This document shows, piece by piece, positions 26,138-34,929 of a DNA stretch of 64,000 nt. The DNA comes from an uncultured Eubacteriales bacterium (GTDB lineage: Bacteria; Bacillota; Clostridia; Oscillospirales; CAG-382), in the NCBI GenBank assembly GCA_934502885.1, contig CAKSUT010000004.1:62001-126000 (forward strand). The letters are read 5' to 3'. The number at the start of each line of letters is the position of its first letter. Position 1 is the first letter of the stretch. Below the pieces are notes generated by a model. The model saw nothing but the letters and a program-made list of their open reading frames with translations. It did no database searches and had not been told where the DNA came from. Both the position numbers and the translations under genes were made by a program.

Positions 26138-29100
26138 GTGCCGAGTTCGTTTGTACACCTGCACCTCCATACCGAATACAGCCTGCTTGACGGCGCGTGC
26201 CGTATAGACAGACTTGCCGAAAGGCTTGCCGAGGTGGGGCAGACTGCCGCCGCAGTTACCGACCACGGAGTTATGTACGGTGCGGTAGAGTTCTACAAAG
26301 CCTGCAAAAAGAACGGCATAAAGCCTATCATCGGCTGTGAAGTTTACGTTGCGCCCGACTCGCGCAAACACAAGGAAAGAGTAGGCGACAGCGCATATAA
26401 TCACCTCGTACTCCTTTGCAAAAACGAGGCGGGCTATAAAAATCTCATAAAGATAGTGTCCGACGCTTTCACGGAGGGATTTTACGTAAAACCGCGTACC
26501 GATATGCAGTTTCTCTCAGAACACTCCGACGGACTTATCGCCCTTTCTGCCTGCATGAGCGGTGCCGTACCAAAAGCGATACTCTCGGGTGATATCGATG
26601 GCGCGCGGAAAATTGCAAAGCAGTATATTGATATATTCGGCAAAGAAAACTATTTCTTTGAGGTGCAGAACCACGGTATCGAGGGACAGAGCCTTATAAA
26701 CGACAACCTTGCAATGCTTTCGCGCGAGCTTGACGTGCGCCTTGTCGCGACAAACGATTGCCACTACCTGCGCCGTGAGGACGCGGAGATTCAGCGTGTG
26801 CTGACCTCTATACAGACGAAAAACTCTCTCTCCTTTGAGTGTGACGAAATGTATGTCAAAAGCGAAAAGGAGATGCGCGAAGCTCTCGGTAAGTACGAAA
26901 ATGCGATAGAGAATACGGCTCTTGTAGCCGAAATGTGCAACTTCGACTTCGACTTTACGCATCAGTACATCCCGGCATTCAAAACGCCGGACGGTTCGTC
27001 TCCGTCCGAGTATTTCGTGAAGCTCTGCAAAAACGGACTTGAAAAAAGAAAGAAAGCCGGAGTTTTCGGCGACGACAAAGAAGAAATATACGCAAAACGC
27101 CTTGAATATGAGATTGACGTAATTGAAAAAATGGGATACGTCGAGTATTTCCTCATCGTCGAGGACTTTATCCGCTTTGCGAAGGAAAACGATATCCCGG
27201 TAGGTCCGGGCAGAGGTTCGGGAGCGGGAAGTCTGTGCGCATATTGCCTTGAAATTACCGATATCGACCCGATAAAGTACAATCTCCTTTTTGAACGCTT
27301 CTTAAATCCCGAGCGTGTGAGTATGCCGGATATAGATACCGACTTCTGCTATGAACGCCGCGAGGAGGTTATAGCCTATGTCGCACGTCGATACGGGCGC
27401 GACCATGTTGCCCAGATTACCACATTCGGCACACTCGCCGCAAGACAGGCAATTCGTGATACCGGAAGAGCTCTCGATATGCCTTATGCGGATGTTGACA
27501 GCGTTGCAAGGCTCATACCGAACGCCATAGGAATAACCATAGAGGGCGCACTCGAGCAGACGCCGGAGCTTCGCGATCTTTATAAAAGCGATCTCAAGCT
27601 CAGAAAACTTATCGATGTTGCAAAGAGTCTCGAGGGCGCACCGCGCCACGCCTCGACTCACGCCGCCGCCGTCGTTATAACCGATAAACCGGTTGACGAT
27701 TACGTTCCGCTTTCGGTGAACGGTGATGCAATTGTAACCCAGTATACGATGAACAGCGTTGCCGACCTCGGACTTCTCAAAATGGATTTTCTCGGTCTCA
27801 GGTACCTCACGGTAATTCACGATGCCGAGCTTGATATAAGAAAAAGAGAGCCGGCTTTTAATATTGAGAGAATACCGCAGGATGATGTTCCGACCTATGA
27901 AATGCTATCAAGAGGCGAATCGAACGGAGTATTTCAGCTTGAGTCCGGCGGAATGAAAGGACTTCTCAAAAGACTTAAGCCCGAGTCGCTTGAGGATATA
28001 ACTGCCGCAATTTCGCTTTTCCGTCCCGGTCCTATGGACAGCATACCGAAGTTTATCGAGAATAAGCGCAATCCCGAAAAGATAAAATACGACGACCACA
28101 GACTTCGCGATATACTCGAGGTCACAAACGGCTGTATCGTATACCAGGAGCAGGTTATGCAGATATTCCGCGTGCTTGCCGGCTACTCTTACGGCAGAGC
28201 AGACGTCGTCCGCCGCATGATGAGTAAGAAAAAGGTCGCCGAAATGGTGAAAGAGCGTGAATTTTTCCTACACGGCAAAAAGAACGACGACGGAAGTGTT
28301 GAGTGCGAGGGTGCAATTGCAAGAGGTGTGCCAAAGAAAACCGCAGAGAAAATCTACGATGAAATGGCGGACTTTGCAAAGTATGCCTTCAATAAGTCCC
28401 ATGCCTGCGCATATGCCGTTGTCGCCTACAGAACCGCTTACCTTAAGTGCAGATATCCTGCTGAGTATATGGCGGCGCTTCTCACGAGCGTTACGGACAG
28501 TGACGGAAAAATCTTCAAGTACACCGCCGACTGTACCTCAATGGGTATAAAAATACTTCCGCCCGACGTCAACAAAAGCGGAGTGCATTTCGCGGCGGAT
28601 AACGGAAGTATAAGGTACGGGCTTTTGGCAATAAAGAACGTCGGCAGAACACTTGTCGAAAGAGTAATCGAGGAAAGGGAAAGAAACGGCGCATTCTCGG
28701 ATTTCGAGGACTTCCTAACGAGAATGTACGACAGTCAGCTGCACAAAAACGCACTTGAATTTCTCATAAAAAGCGGCGCACTCGACTGTCTCGGTCGCCG
28801 AAGAGACGAATTGCTTTCGGTCTGCGACAGCGCACTCGAGCTTTTGGCAAAGCGAAAAAGCACAATGATGTCGGGACAGATGGATATGTTCTCCGCCGCC
28901 GGAGCGGACGACGGAAAGCTTGTCCTGAAGTACGACTCCACGGAACCGTTTACGAAAAAACAGCTCCTTGAGTTTGAAAAAGAGGCATCCGGACTTTATT
29001 TTTCCGGGCATCCTCTCGAAAACTATGCCGAATACGCAAAAGCCATAGGCGCGGCGACTGTTGCCGAGGTGATCGACGCCGTAAATCCCGATTCGGAGAG

Positions 29101-29788
29101 CCGGGTAAAGGATAAATCGACCGTTGCACTTATCGGTATGGTTAAGAATGTCAAGGTAAAGACGACGAAAAACGACAGCCGTATGGCGTTCGCTTCATTC
29201 GAGGATCTTACAGGAAGCACCGAGCTTATAGTTTTCCCGAAAGTGTACGAAGAGCTGAAAGCGAGTCTCGCCGGGGATTCAATACTCGGAATACACGCCG
29301 AGGTTACGGTAAAGGAGGCGTTCGGCAAGGCAGGCGAGGAATCGCACGACGAAGCAAAACTCATACTGAAGGATGCGTTTCCGATATACACTCACGATAA
29401 TATGCCGTCTGCCGTGATGCAATCGCAGACGTCTCATCAGCCTGAAAAAGCCGAGCAAAGGACCGTTCGCACAGAGCAGCAAACCGTTCGCGAACCAAAA
29501 CCGAGCGCAAACCCGAACGAACCCTATCGCGGCAATGAGGCGCACGTGCCGAGCGGCGAGTATGCGCTGTATCTGAGGCTTTCGTCGGAGAAAGCGCCGA
29601 TACTCGCAAAAGTGGAAAATCTTCTCGAGATTTTCGCTGACGGTACTACCGGAGCGATTCTTTACTTCACCGACACAAACCGTATGGTGCGTTTTTCCGG
29701 CGGCGGTATTTCGCTGAACAAACCCATGATTGATATGATGAAGAAGTATATCGGAGACGAGAATGTCGTCCTGAAAAAGAAAAACTGA
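26138..29788 (+). CDS. dnaE: DNA polymerase III subunit alpha, DnaE type
   Basis: Replicative polymerase of 1216 residues. It starts with a PHP domain (FVHLHLHTEYSLLDGACR, AAVTDHGVMYGA), then the polymerase core with GPGRGSGAGSLCAYCL and the catalytic aspartates in MPDIDTDFCYERR (Asp 398 and 400), a helix-hairpin-helix region, and a C-terminal OB domain (VALIGMVKNVKVK). It lacks the internal 3'-5' exonuclease found in PolC, so it is the DnaE form. GTG start behind AAGGG, 20 bp after whiA. About 60 residues between the OB domain and the C-terminus are polar and repetitive (EQRTVRTEQQTVREP). Confidence 0.96.
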   Translation: MPSSFVHLHLHTEYSLLDGACRIDRLAERLAEVGQTAAAVTDHGVMYGAVEFYKACKKNGIKPIIGCEVYVAPDSRKHKERVGDSAYNHLVLLCKNEAGYKNLIKIVSDAFTEGFYVKPRTDMQFLSEHSDGLIALSACMSGAVPKAILSGDIDGARKIAKQYIDIFGKENYFFEVQNHGIEGQSLINDNLAMLSRELDVRLVATNDCHYLRREDAEIQRVLTSIQTKNSLSFECDEMYVKSEKEMREALGKYENAIENTALVAEMCNFDFDFTHQYIPAFKTPDGSSPSEYFVKLCKNGLEKRKKAGVFGDDKEEIYAKRLEYEIDVIEKMGYVEYFLIVEDFIRFAKENDIPVGPGRGSGAGSLCAYCLEITDIDPIKYNLLFERFLNPERVSMPDIDTDFCYERREEVIAYVARRYGRDHVAQITTFGTLAARQAIRDTGRALDMPYADVDSVARLIPNAIGITIEGALEQTPELRDLYKSDLKLRKLIDVAKSLEGAPRHASTHAAAVVITDKPVDDYVPLSVNGDAIVTQYTMNSVADLGLLKMDFLGLRYLTVIHDAELDIRKREPAFNIERIPQDDVPTYEMLSRGESNGVFQLESGGMKGLLKRLKPESLEDITAAISLFRPGPMDSIPKFIENKRNPEKIKYDDHRLRDILEVTNGCIVYQEQVMQIFRVLAGYSYGRADVVRRMMSKKKVAEMVKEREFFLHGKKNDDGSVECEGAIARGVPKKTAEKIYDEMADFAKYAFNKSHACAYAVVAYRTAYLKCRYPAEYMAALLTSVTDSDGKIFKYTADCTSMGIKILPPDVNKSGVHFAADNGSIRYGLLAIKNVGRTLVERVIEERERNGAFSDFEDFLTRMYDSQLHKNALEFLIKSGALDCLGRRRDELLSVCDSALELLAKRKSTMMSGQMDMFSAAGADDGKLVLKYDSTEPFTKKQLLEFEKEASGLYFSGHPLENYAEYAKAIGAATVAEVIDAVNPDSESRVKDKSTVALIGMVKNVKVKTTKNDSRMAFASFEDLTGSTELIVFPKVYEELKASLAGDSILGIHAEVTVKEAFGKAGEESHDEAKLILKDAFPIYTHDNMPSAVMQSQTSHQPEKAEQRTVRTEQQTVREPKPSANPNEPYRGNEAHVPSGEYALYLRLSSEKAPILAKVENLLEIFADGTTGAILYFTDTNRMVRFSGGGISLNKPMIDMMKKYIGDENVVLKKKN

Positions 29789-29802
29789 ATACACCCTGTG
29801 AA

Positions 29803-29836
29803 AAAATGCTGAGGAAAAAATATTCCTCAGCATTTT
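29803..29836. terminator. Bidirectional terminator
   Basis: Perfect 14 bp stem AAAATGCTGAGGAA/TTCCTCAGCATTTT with a 6-nt loop, between dnaE and the convergent AraC gene. Confidence 0.93.
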
Positions 29837-29838
29837 CC

Positions 29839-30678
29839 TTATACCGTCTTGAAACGTACCTGCGACGGACTTATGCCGTAAAAATTACGAAACAGCTTTG
29901 AAAAATATGAAATGTCAGGTATTCCGACCTCGGTCGCTATATTTCCGACGCTTAACTCCGTACCCGTCAACAGCTCATACGCCTTGTTCATGCGCACCTT
30001 GTTTATGTATCTCACAGGCGGCAGACCGACCTCCGCAATAAATCCGCGTCTGAGCGTACTCTCGCTTGTACGGCTGACGTTTAGAAGATTTTCGATAGAT
30101 ATCTCGGATTTGTAATTGTCGTTTATGTATTTCAGTGCGGAGTTTATGCCGAAATGTTCGCACTCACTGTCCGCGGACGGACATATAACGGAAGCCAACA
30201 GCTCCAGTAAGAGAGAAGCACACATAAGCTTTGAAGAAACGGATGCCTCCGAGTAGGCAAGAATACTCTTGTCAAAAACGGTGTTTTCATTGTCTGTGCA
30301 ATCGCCTTTCAGGATAATCGGCATATCTGAAAACAAAAGCTCGCGTCCCGTTTTGTCAAAGAGCCTGAAAGCCATAATTTTCGACAGAATCTTTTCTCCC
30401 GAACTTTTTTCGTCGCTTTCCCATATCAGCGAAAATTCACAGTCGGACGGATAATAGAGAAGACTTCCTTTCGCGGCGTAGAACGGCGCGAAGCCTTCGC
30501 CGCAGAGCTTTGCCGTTCCGCTTTTTACAAGCATTATTCTGCTCCACGGACGATCTCCTTTTTTTGAAACGGTACTTGTGTTTTCGCTGTTTGCTTCACT
30601 GTTAAAATTTGTGAGCGAATAATAATACTCGACCATAACGGCATTCCCGGACAAAAAGAGTATATCGCAGTTTTTCAT
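29839..30678 (-). CDS. AraC family transcriptional regulator
   Basis: Protein of 279 residues with a C-terminal AraC double helix-turn-helix (about 180-275: YINDNYKSEISIENLLNVSR, STLRRGFIAEVGLPPVRYIN, IATEVGIPDISYFSKLFRN, YGISPSQVRF). The N-terminal 170 residues look like a cupin-type sensing domain but are too diverged to name a ligand. It is divergent from the U32-like gene and the QueG-like array; their -35 boxes are only 0-1 bp apart, so this regulator probably controls that operon and itself. Confidence 0.9.
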   Translation of the reverse strand: MKNCDILFLSGNAVMVEYYYSLTNFNSEANSENTSTVSKKGDRPWSRIMLVKSGTAKLCGEGFAPFYAAKGSLLYYPSDCEFSLIWESDEKSSGEKILSKIMAFRLFDKTGRELLFSDMPIILKGDCTDNENTVFDKSILAYSEASVSSKLMCASLLLELLASVICPSADSECEHFGINSALKYINDNYKSEISIENLLNVSRTSESTLRRGFIAEVGLPPVRYINKVRMNKAYELLTGTELSVGNIATEVGIPDISYFSKLFRNFYGISPSQVRFKTV

Positions 30679-30708
30679 TCAAACACCCCCATTTACCATT
30701 ATGACCGT

Positions 30709-30737
30709 ATTATACAACAAATTGAATGTTTTGTCAA
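30709..30737 (-). promoter_or_regulatory. Promoter of the AraC gene
   Basis: Minus strand TTGACA (30737-30732), 17 bp spacer, TATAAT (30714-30709): full consensus, back-to-back with the plus-strand promoter. Confidence 0.85.
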
Positions 30738-30766
30738 TTGCTTTTTTGTCGGTTTGTGGATATAAT
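30738..30766 (+). promoter_or_regulatory. Promoter of the U32-like/QueG-like operon
   Basis: TTGCTT at 30738-30743 and TATAAT at 30761-30766, spacer 17 bp. The -35 directly abuts the divergent AraC -35, leaving room for a shared activator site; the weaker -35 fits activation. Confidence 0.75.
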
Positions 30767-30789
30767 TATAGTGTTTGAGAAAGTGGGGG

Positions 30790-31881
30790 ATGCGAGTGAA
30801 ATTTTCCGTCGGCTACAGTTTGAGGCGAAATAAGAACTTTGTTGACAAAATTGTCGAGTGCAAGGAGCATATTGACGAGGTATATTTCTCATGGGGTGAT
30901 TTTCCGAACGGTCGAAATTCTCAGTTTAATTCGGAGGAATATTCACCGTTTGAAACAGCGTCGGAGACCGAAAAAGATCTCGACAGACTCTGCCGCGAGG
31001 GGTTTCGCTTCAATGTACTCTTCAACGGCAACTGTTACGGCGACGGTGCGCTTTCGAGAAGCCTTTTCACAAGGATAGGCGATACCGTTGATTATCTCGG
31101 AAATAAGTATAACGTCGTCTCCGTGACGACGACATCGCCGGTAATCGCAAAGTTTATCAAGGCGAATTTTCCGGAGCTTGATGTGAGAGCGTCGGTCAAT
31201 ATGGCGGTGGGAAGTACGGAGGGGATGGATTACGTCTCGGAGCTTTTCGACAGCTTTTACCTGAAAAGAGAATTAAACCGTGATCTTGGGGCAATAAAGA
31301 TAATATCGGAGTATTGCGAAAAGAACGGAAAGAAACTTCATATGCTTGCTAACAGCGGTTGTCTCAACAATTGCACAGCGCACACATTTCACGATAATCT
31401 TGTTGCACATGAGACCGGTTCGTCACACATGGACAACGCATATGAATTTGTCGGTCTTTGCCATGAGTATATATCAAAGCCCGAAAACAGAGCCGCCCTC
31501 GTGCGCAATACAAACTTCGTAAGACCCGAGGATATACACCTCTATGAGAAGTATTTTGCCTCGGCAAAGCTTGCGACAAGAGTTAATCCGAATCCAACGG
31601 CAATTCTCGGTGCATACGTGAGAGGAAAATACAGCGGAGCGGTCACGGATCTTCTCGAACCGTCTCACACGTCGAAGCTGTACCCGAATATTATTGACAA
31701 CAGCCGGTTCCCGAAGGATTTTGCCAAAACAGTGATGACTTGCGGAAAACATTGTGATGAGTGCGGCTACTGTGAGAGGATATATGAAAATTCGCTTGTT
31801 TATATCGACAGTGACGGCGTCCTTGCGGAATCCTTTTCGGACGAAGAAGCTGTCGAAATGCAGCAACACAAAACAGTATAG
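30790..31881 (+). CDS. U32 peptidase-like TIM-barrel protein with cysteine clusters
   Basis: Protein of about 364 residues. The pattern of alternating beta/alpha segments (VNMAVGSTEGMDYVSELFDS, FYLKRELNRDLGAIKIISEY) and MLANSGCLNNCTAHTFHDN resembles the U32 family (PrtC, UbiU/V, TrhP), in which cysteines bind an Fe-S cluster. A further cluster CGKHCDECGYC lies near the C-terminus. Family assignment is tentative. Start uncertain: ATG 30790 directly follows GGGGG, while GTG 30796 would give better spacing. First gene of the operon carrying three QueG-like proteins, 11 bp before the next, which suggests a shared redox or modification pathway. Confidence 0.65.
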   Translation: MRVKFSVGYSLRRNKNFVDKIVECKEHIDEVYFSWGDFPNGRNSQFNSEEYSPFETASETEKDLDRLCREGFRFNVLFNGNCYGDGALSRSLFTRIGDTVDYLGNKYNVVSVTTTSPVIAKFIKANFPELDVRASVNMAVGSTEGMDYVSELFDSFYLKRELNRDLGAIKIISEYCEKNGKKLHMLANSGCLNNCTAHTFHDNLVAHETGSSHMDNAYEFVGLCHEYISKPENRAALVRNTNFVRPEDIHLYEKYFASAKLATRVNPNPTAILGAYVRGKYSGAVTDLLEPSHTSKLYPNIIDNSRFPKDFAKTVMTCGKHCDECGYCERIYENSLVYIDSDGVLAESFSDEEAVEMQQHKTV

Positions 31882-31892
31882 GAGGAAATGCA

Positions 31893-32975
31893 GTGCTTAC
31901 ATCGGAAATGATAAAAAAAGCGGCGCTTGAAGCCGGTGCGGATATGTGCGGAATCGGTTCGATAGACAGATTTGTGGGTGCGCCTGACGTCATGAATCCG
32001 CAGCTTTTGTTCCCAAATGTAAAAAGCGTTATAGGATTTGTGTTCAGAATACCGAGAGGTGTACAGAGAGGCATAGAGGAGGGAACACAGTTCTATCAGT
32101 ATCCGTCAATGGCTTACGGTGGAATCAACGAAATTTACGCTCCGGCAGTACTCTACAGCGTCGGAAAGGTAATCGAAGACGAGGGCTATGAAGCCGTCGT
32201 TTACCGCAACACCGGCGCAAGAGGTGCGGTGTCGGACATGGACGGCTCACCCGGAAACAGCCTTTCCCCGGAGGAACAGATAGAAGTCAGCGAACACGCA
32301 AAAACAAAAACCTCTCACCATCGCTCGGTTCAGTTCACGAGAGCGGTAGGCGAGGGAAAGGTGCCGCCTGATTTGCAGTTTCACTTCAGACTTGCCGCTG
32401 TTGCCTGCGGACTCGGCGAAATCGGCTGGAGCAAGATGTTCTTGACAAAAGAGTTCGGTCCCTTGCAGAGAGTGGCGTTTATCTTCACCGACGCCGAGCT
32501 TGAACCCGATCCCCTCTACAGCGGAGAACCGCTCTGCAGAAAGTGCGGTGCGTGCGTAAGAGAATGTCCGGGCGGCTGTATACCGCCGGTGAATTCCGAA
32601 AAGAAGCTTACGGTATACATAGACGACAAAAAGTGTGAGTGGGGAGATATCGATATGTGGCGCTGCTACGCATTTTACACTCACGCAGGAAGATACTACA
32701 ATCCGTTTGTCCCGAAGGAGGTCTTCGACAAAAACGAAAACGGCGCCCTTGACCTTCTCGAGGGCAAAACCGACGTTGCAAACGAAAAAGAGATCCTCAA
32801 GGTATACGGGGCACTCGAACGCTATTTTCCGAGCTGGGTAGGCTACAATATGGCAAAATGCGGCGGCTGTATCAGAGGTTGCGTAAGTATGCTTGAGAAA
32901 AAGGGTGGCTGTATGGAGGGACGCTTTAAGGAACCGCTTCGTACACGCAAAAAGCCATGGAAGATGGACAGATAA
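31893..32975 (+). CDS. QueG-like 4Fe-4S protein, copy 1
   Basis: Protein of 360 residues related to epoxyqueuosine reductase (QueG) and reductive dehalogenase-like proteins. It shows the N-terminal segment AALEAGADMCGIGSIDRF, KSVIGFVFRIPRG, the central CGLGEIGWSKMFLTKEFGPL, and a ferredoxin-type cluster CRKCGACVRECPGG, followed by further cysteines (CEWGDIDMWRCY, CGGCIRGC) in place of a canonical second cluster. True QueG reduces epoxyqueuosine in tRNA using cobalamin; these paralogues lack clear features proving that reaction. GTG start behind GGAGG. Copy 1 is the most elaborate, with a longer central insertion (about 105-150). Confidence 0.75.
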   Translation: MLTSEMIKKAALEAGADMCGIGSIDRFVGAPDVMNPQLLFPNVKSVIGFVFRIPRGVQRGIEEGTQFYQYPSMAYGGINEIYAPAVLYSVGKVIEDEGYEAVVYRNTGARGAVSDMDGSPGNSLSPEEQIEVSEHAKTKTSHHRSVQFTRAVGEGKVPPDLQFHFRLAAVACGLGEIGWSKMFLTKEFGPLQRVAFIFTDAELEPDPLYSGEPLCRKCGACVRECPGGCIPPVNSEKKLTVYIDDKKCEWGDIDMWRCYAFYTHAGRYYNPFVPKEVFDKNENGALDLLEGKTDVANEKEILKVYGALERYFPSWVGYNMAKCGGCIRGCVSMLEKKGGCMEGRFKEPLRTRKKPWKMDR

Positions 32976-32987
32976 GGGGGATGAAAG

Positions 32988-33899
32988 GTGTTTAATTCCG
33001 AATATATAAAGAAAAAGGCGCGCGAGTTCGGCGCAACGCTCTGCGGTATCGGAGATATAAAGTATTACGACGGCGACAATCCTCAGCGAAATCCTCTTTC
33101 GATACTTCCGCACGCAAAGTGCATCATAGGACTCGGAGTGAGAGTGCCGAGCGGTATTTACAGATCGCTTGAAAACGGCAACGCTCTCTATACTTATCCC
33201 ACTCTCGGAGTAAAAAGCATAGATGAAGAATATGCCGAGGTGCTTCTTCTGAGAATGGCGGGAGTTATAGAGAATGAGGGCTACGATGCTTGCGTCCAAA
33301 GATACATACCCGGAATAAGAATTCAGGGCGACAAAACCACAAACCCCGAGGTAAGCGATACATATGAGCTTAAATTTGCCTCTGCCGTCGAACCGGGGAA
33401 ACCCGTACCCGATGTTATAATTGACTACGAAAAGGCGGCGTGGGTTTGCGGACTCGGCGAAAAGGGACTTCACGGCAAGGTGATAAGCAAGAACAACTTC
33501 ACATTTATGCGCTGGAGCTTCATTATAACCGACGCTCCTCTCGAATGCGACGCACCTTTTTCCGAGAATATGTGTGACGGTTGCGGCGAATGTATAAAAG
33601 CCTGTCCCGGTCACGCAATAGATGAAAACGGTCTTGACACATGGCAGTGTTCCGTATATTATAAGGGCGCACACAAGTCAAATCCGTATATCACGGAGAA
33701 TTTCCTGAAAGATAACCCCGAAAGAGAAGCAATTCTCAACGGTGAGAAGCGTTTCAACGCCGAAAGCGCACGTGAAATCTACCCCGAGCTTGATTTTCTG
33801 CCCAAAACGCAGTACGGCTATGTCGCTTGTCTTTGCGGTAAGAAATGTGAGCTTGCGTGCCGTAATCACATTAAGGCGAAAAAGGAGGCGGCAAAGTGA
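32988..33899 (+). CDS. QueG-like 4Fe-4S protein, copy 2
   Basis: Protein of 303 residues, paralogous to its two neighbours: KKAREFGATLCGIGDIKYYD, KCIIGLGVRVPSGIYRSLEN, VCGLGEKGLHGKVISKNNF and the 4Fe-4S motif CDGCGECIKACPGH with a second cysteine set CLCGKKCELAC near the C-terminus. Same likely fold as QueG, reaction unknown. GTG start behind AAGGGGG, 12 bp after copy 1, and overlapping copy 3 by 4 bp. Shorter than copy 1 because the central insertion is missing. Confidence 0.75.
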   Translation: MFNSEYIKKKAREFGATLCGIGDIKYYDGDNPQRNPLSILPHAKCIIGLGVRVPSGIYRSLENGNALYTYPTLGVKSIDEEYAEVLLLRMAGVIENEGYDACVQRYIPGIRIQGDKTTNPEVSDTYELKFASAVEPGKPVPDVIIDYEKAAWVCGLGEKGLHGKVISKNNFTFMRWSFIITDAPLECDAPFSENMCDGCGECIKACPGHAIDENGLDTWQCSVYYKGAHKSNPYITENFLKDNPEREAILNGEKRFNAESAREIYPELDFLPKTQYGYVACLCGKKCELACRNHIKAKKEAAK

Positions 33900-34873
33900 T
33901 GACAAACACGAATGCATTAAGAGAGCGCATAATCGAGACAGCGAAAAAATGCGGAGCGGATATTGTCGGCTTTGCGCCTGCTAACCGCTTTGGTGCGGAT
34001 GACCCTGTTTTCCGCATTTTTCCCGAGACAAAAACCGTGATAGGACTTCTTTTCAGAGTGCTCAGAGGCGCATACAGAACGGTAGAAGAGGGAACCACCT
34101 ACTATCAGTATACGACAATGGGTGTTGAAAATCTCGAAGAAATCGTAATGCCGATGGCACAGATAAGAGTCTGCGATGTCATTGAAAACGAAGGATATTG
34201 CACACTGCCGCAGAAGCGTTTCCAAATGATTATGAAGGAGACCGACGGTACAAACCCCGAGGTCGATTACCGTGAGATATACAGAGGAAACGATAAAGAG
34301 GTACAGATGAATTTTGAGGACGCCGCCGTTAAATGCGGCCTTGGCGAGCTTGGCTTTTCGGGACGTTTGCTTACCGATGAATTCGGTCCTTTCGGAAGAT
34401 ACTGCTTCATTCTTACCGACGCCGAATTTGAACCGACGCCGCTTGCAAAACCGCACATTTGCGATAATTGCCGAGAGTGCGAGAAGGCATGCCACGGTCA
34501 TGCCATAAATGATGACGGAAGTCTTGATGAGTGGAGATGTGCCGTCTATTACAACGGTGCAAACGGCAGTAAGAACCCATTTATGCCGCCGGACGCACTC
34601 TCGGATTTTGAAGACAGACTCGAAATAATTACCGGCGAGGCGCAGATAACGCCCGAAAAGGCAAGAAAAATTCTCGACACACTCTTTTATTACCCGCCGA
34701 TTAAGCATTCTCTCCGTTCAAGTATCTGCGGACGTGCCTGCGACAGAGCGTGCTACATCCACCTTGAAAAAGAGGGGAAACTGGCAAAGCACTTTGCGCA
34801 TAAATTCAGAGATGGCAAAGACTGGGAGCTTTCAGTCGAGCAGTTTGAGAAGTATTCGACTGAAAAAGAATAG
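33896..34873 (+). CDS. QueG-like 4Fe-4S protein, copy 3
   Basis: Protein of 325 residues in the same family: IETAKKCGADIVGFAPANRF, KTVIGLLFRVLRGAYRTVEE, KCGLGELGFSGRLLTDEFGP, CDNCRECEKACHGH (the residue after the fourth Cys is His rather than the usual Pro) and CGRACDRAC near the C-terminus. GTG 33896 overlaps the previous stop; an ATG directly follows at 33899. AAAGGAGG is 8 bp upstream. Its N-terminal half resembles copy 1 more than copy 2 (FYQYP/YYQYT segment after the VIGxxFR strand). Confidence 0.75.
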   Translation: MMTNTNALRERIIETAKKCGADIVGFAPANRFGADDPVFRIFPETKTVIGLLFRVLRGAYRTVEEGTTYYQYTTMGVENLEEIVMPMAQIRVCDVIENEGYCTLPQKRFQMIMKETDGTNPEVDYREIYRGNDKEVQMNFEDAAVKCGLGELGFSGRLLTDEFGPFGRYCFILTDAEFEPTPLAKPHICDNCRECEKACHGHAINDDGSLDEWRCAVYYNGANGSKNPFMPPDALSDFEDRLEIITGEAQITPEKARKILDTLFYYPPIKHSLRSSICGRACDRACYIHLEKEGKLAKHFAHKFRDGKDWELSVEQFEKYSTEKE

Positions 34874-34929
34874 TGTCCTCTAAAACGTCATATGTATTTG
34901 TATAAGCATATTTTAAGGGATGATAACCC

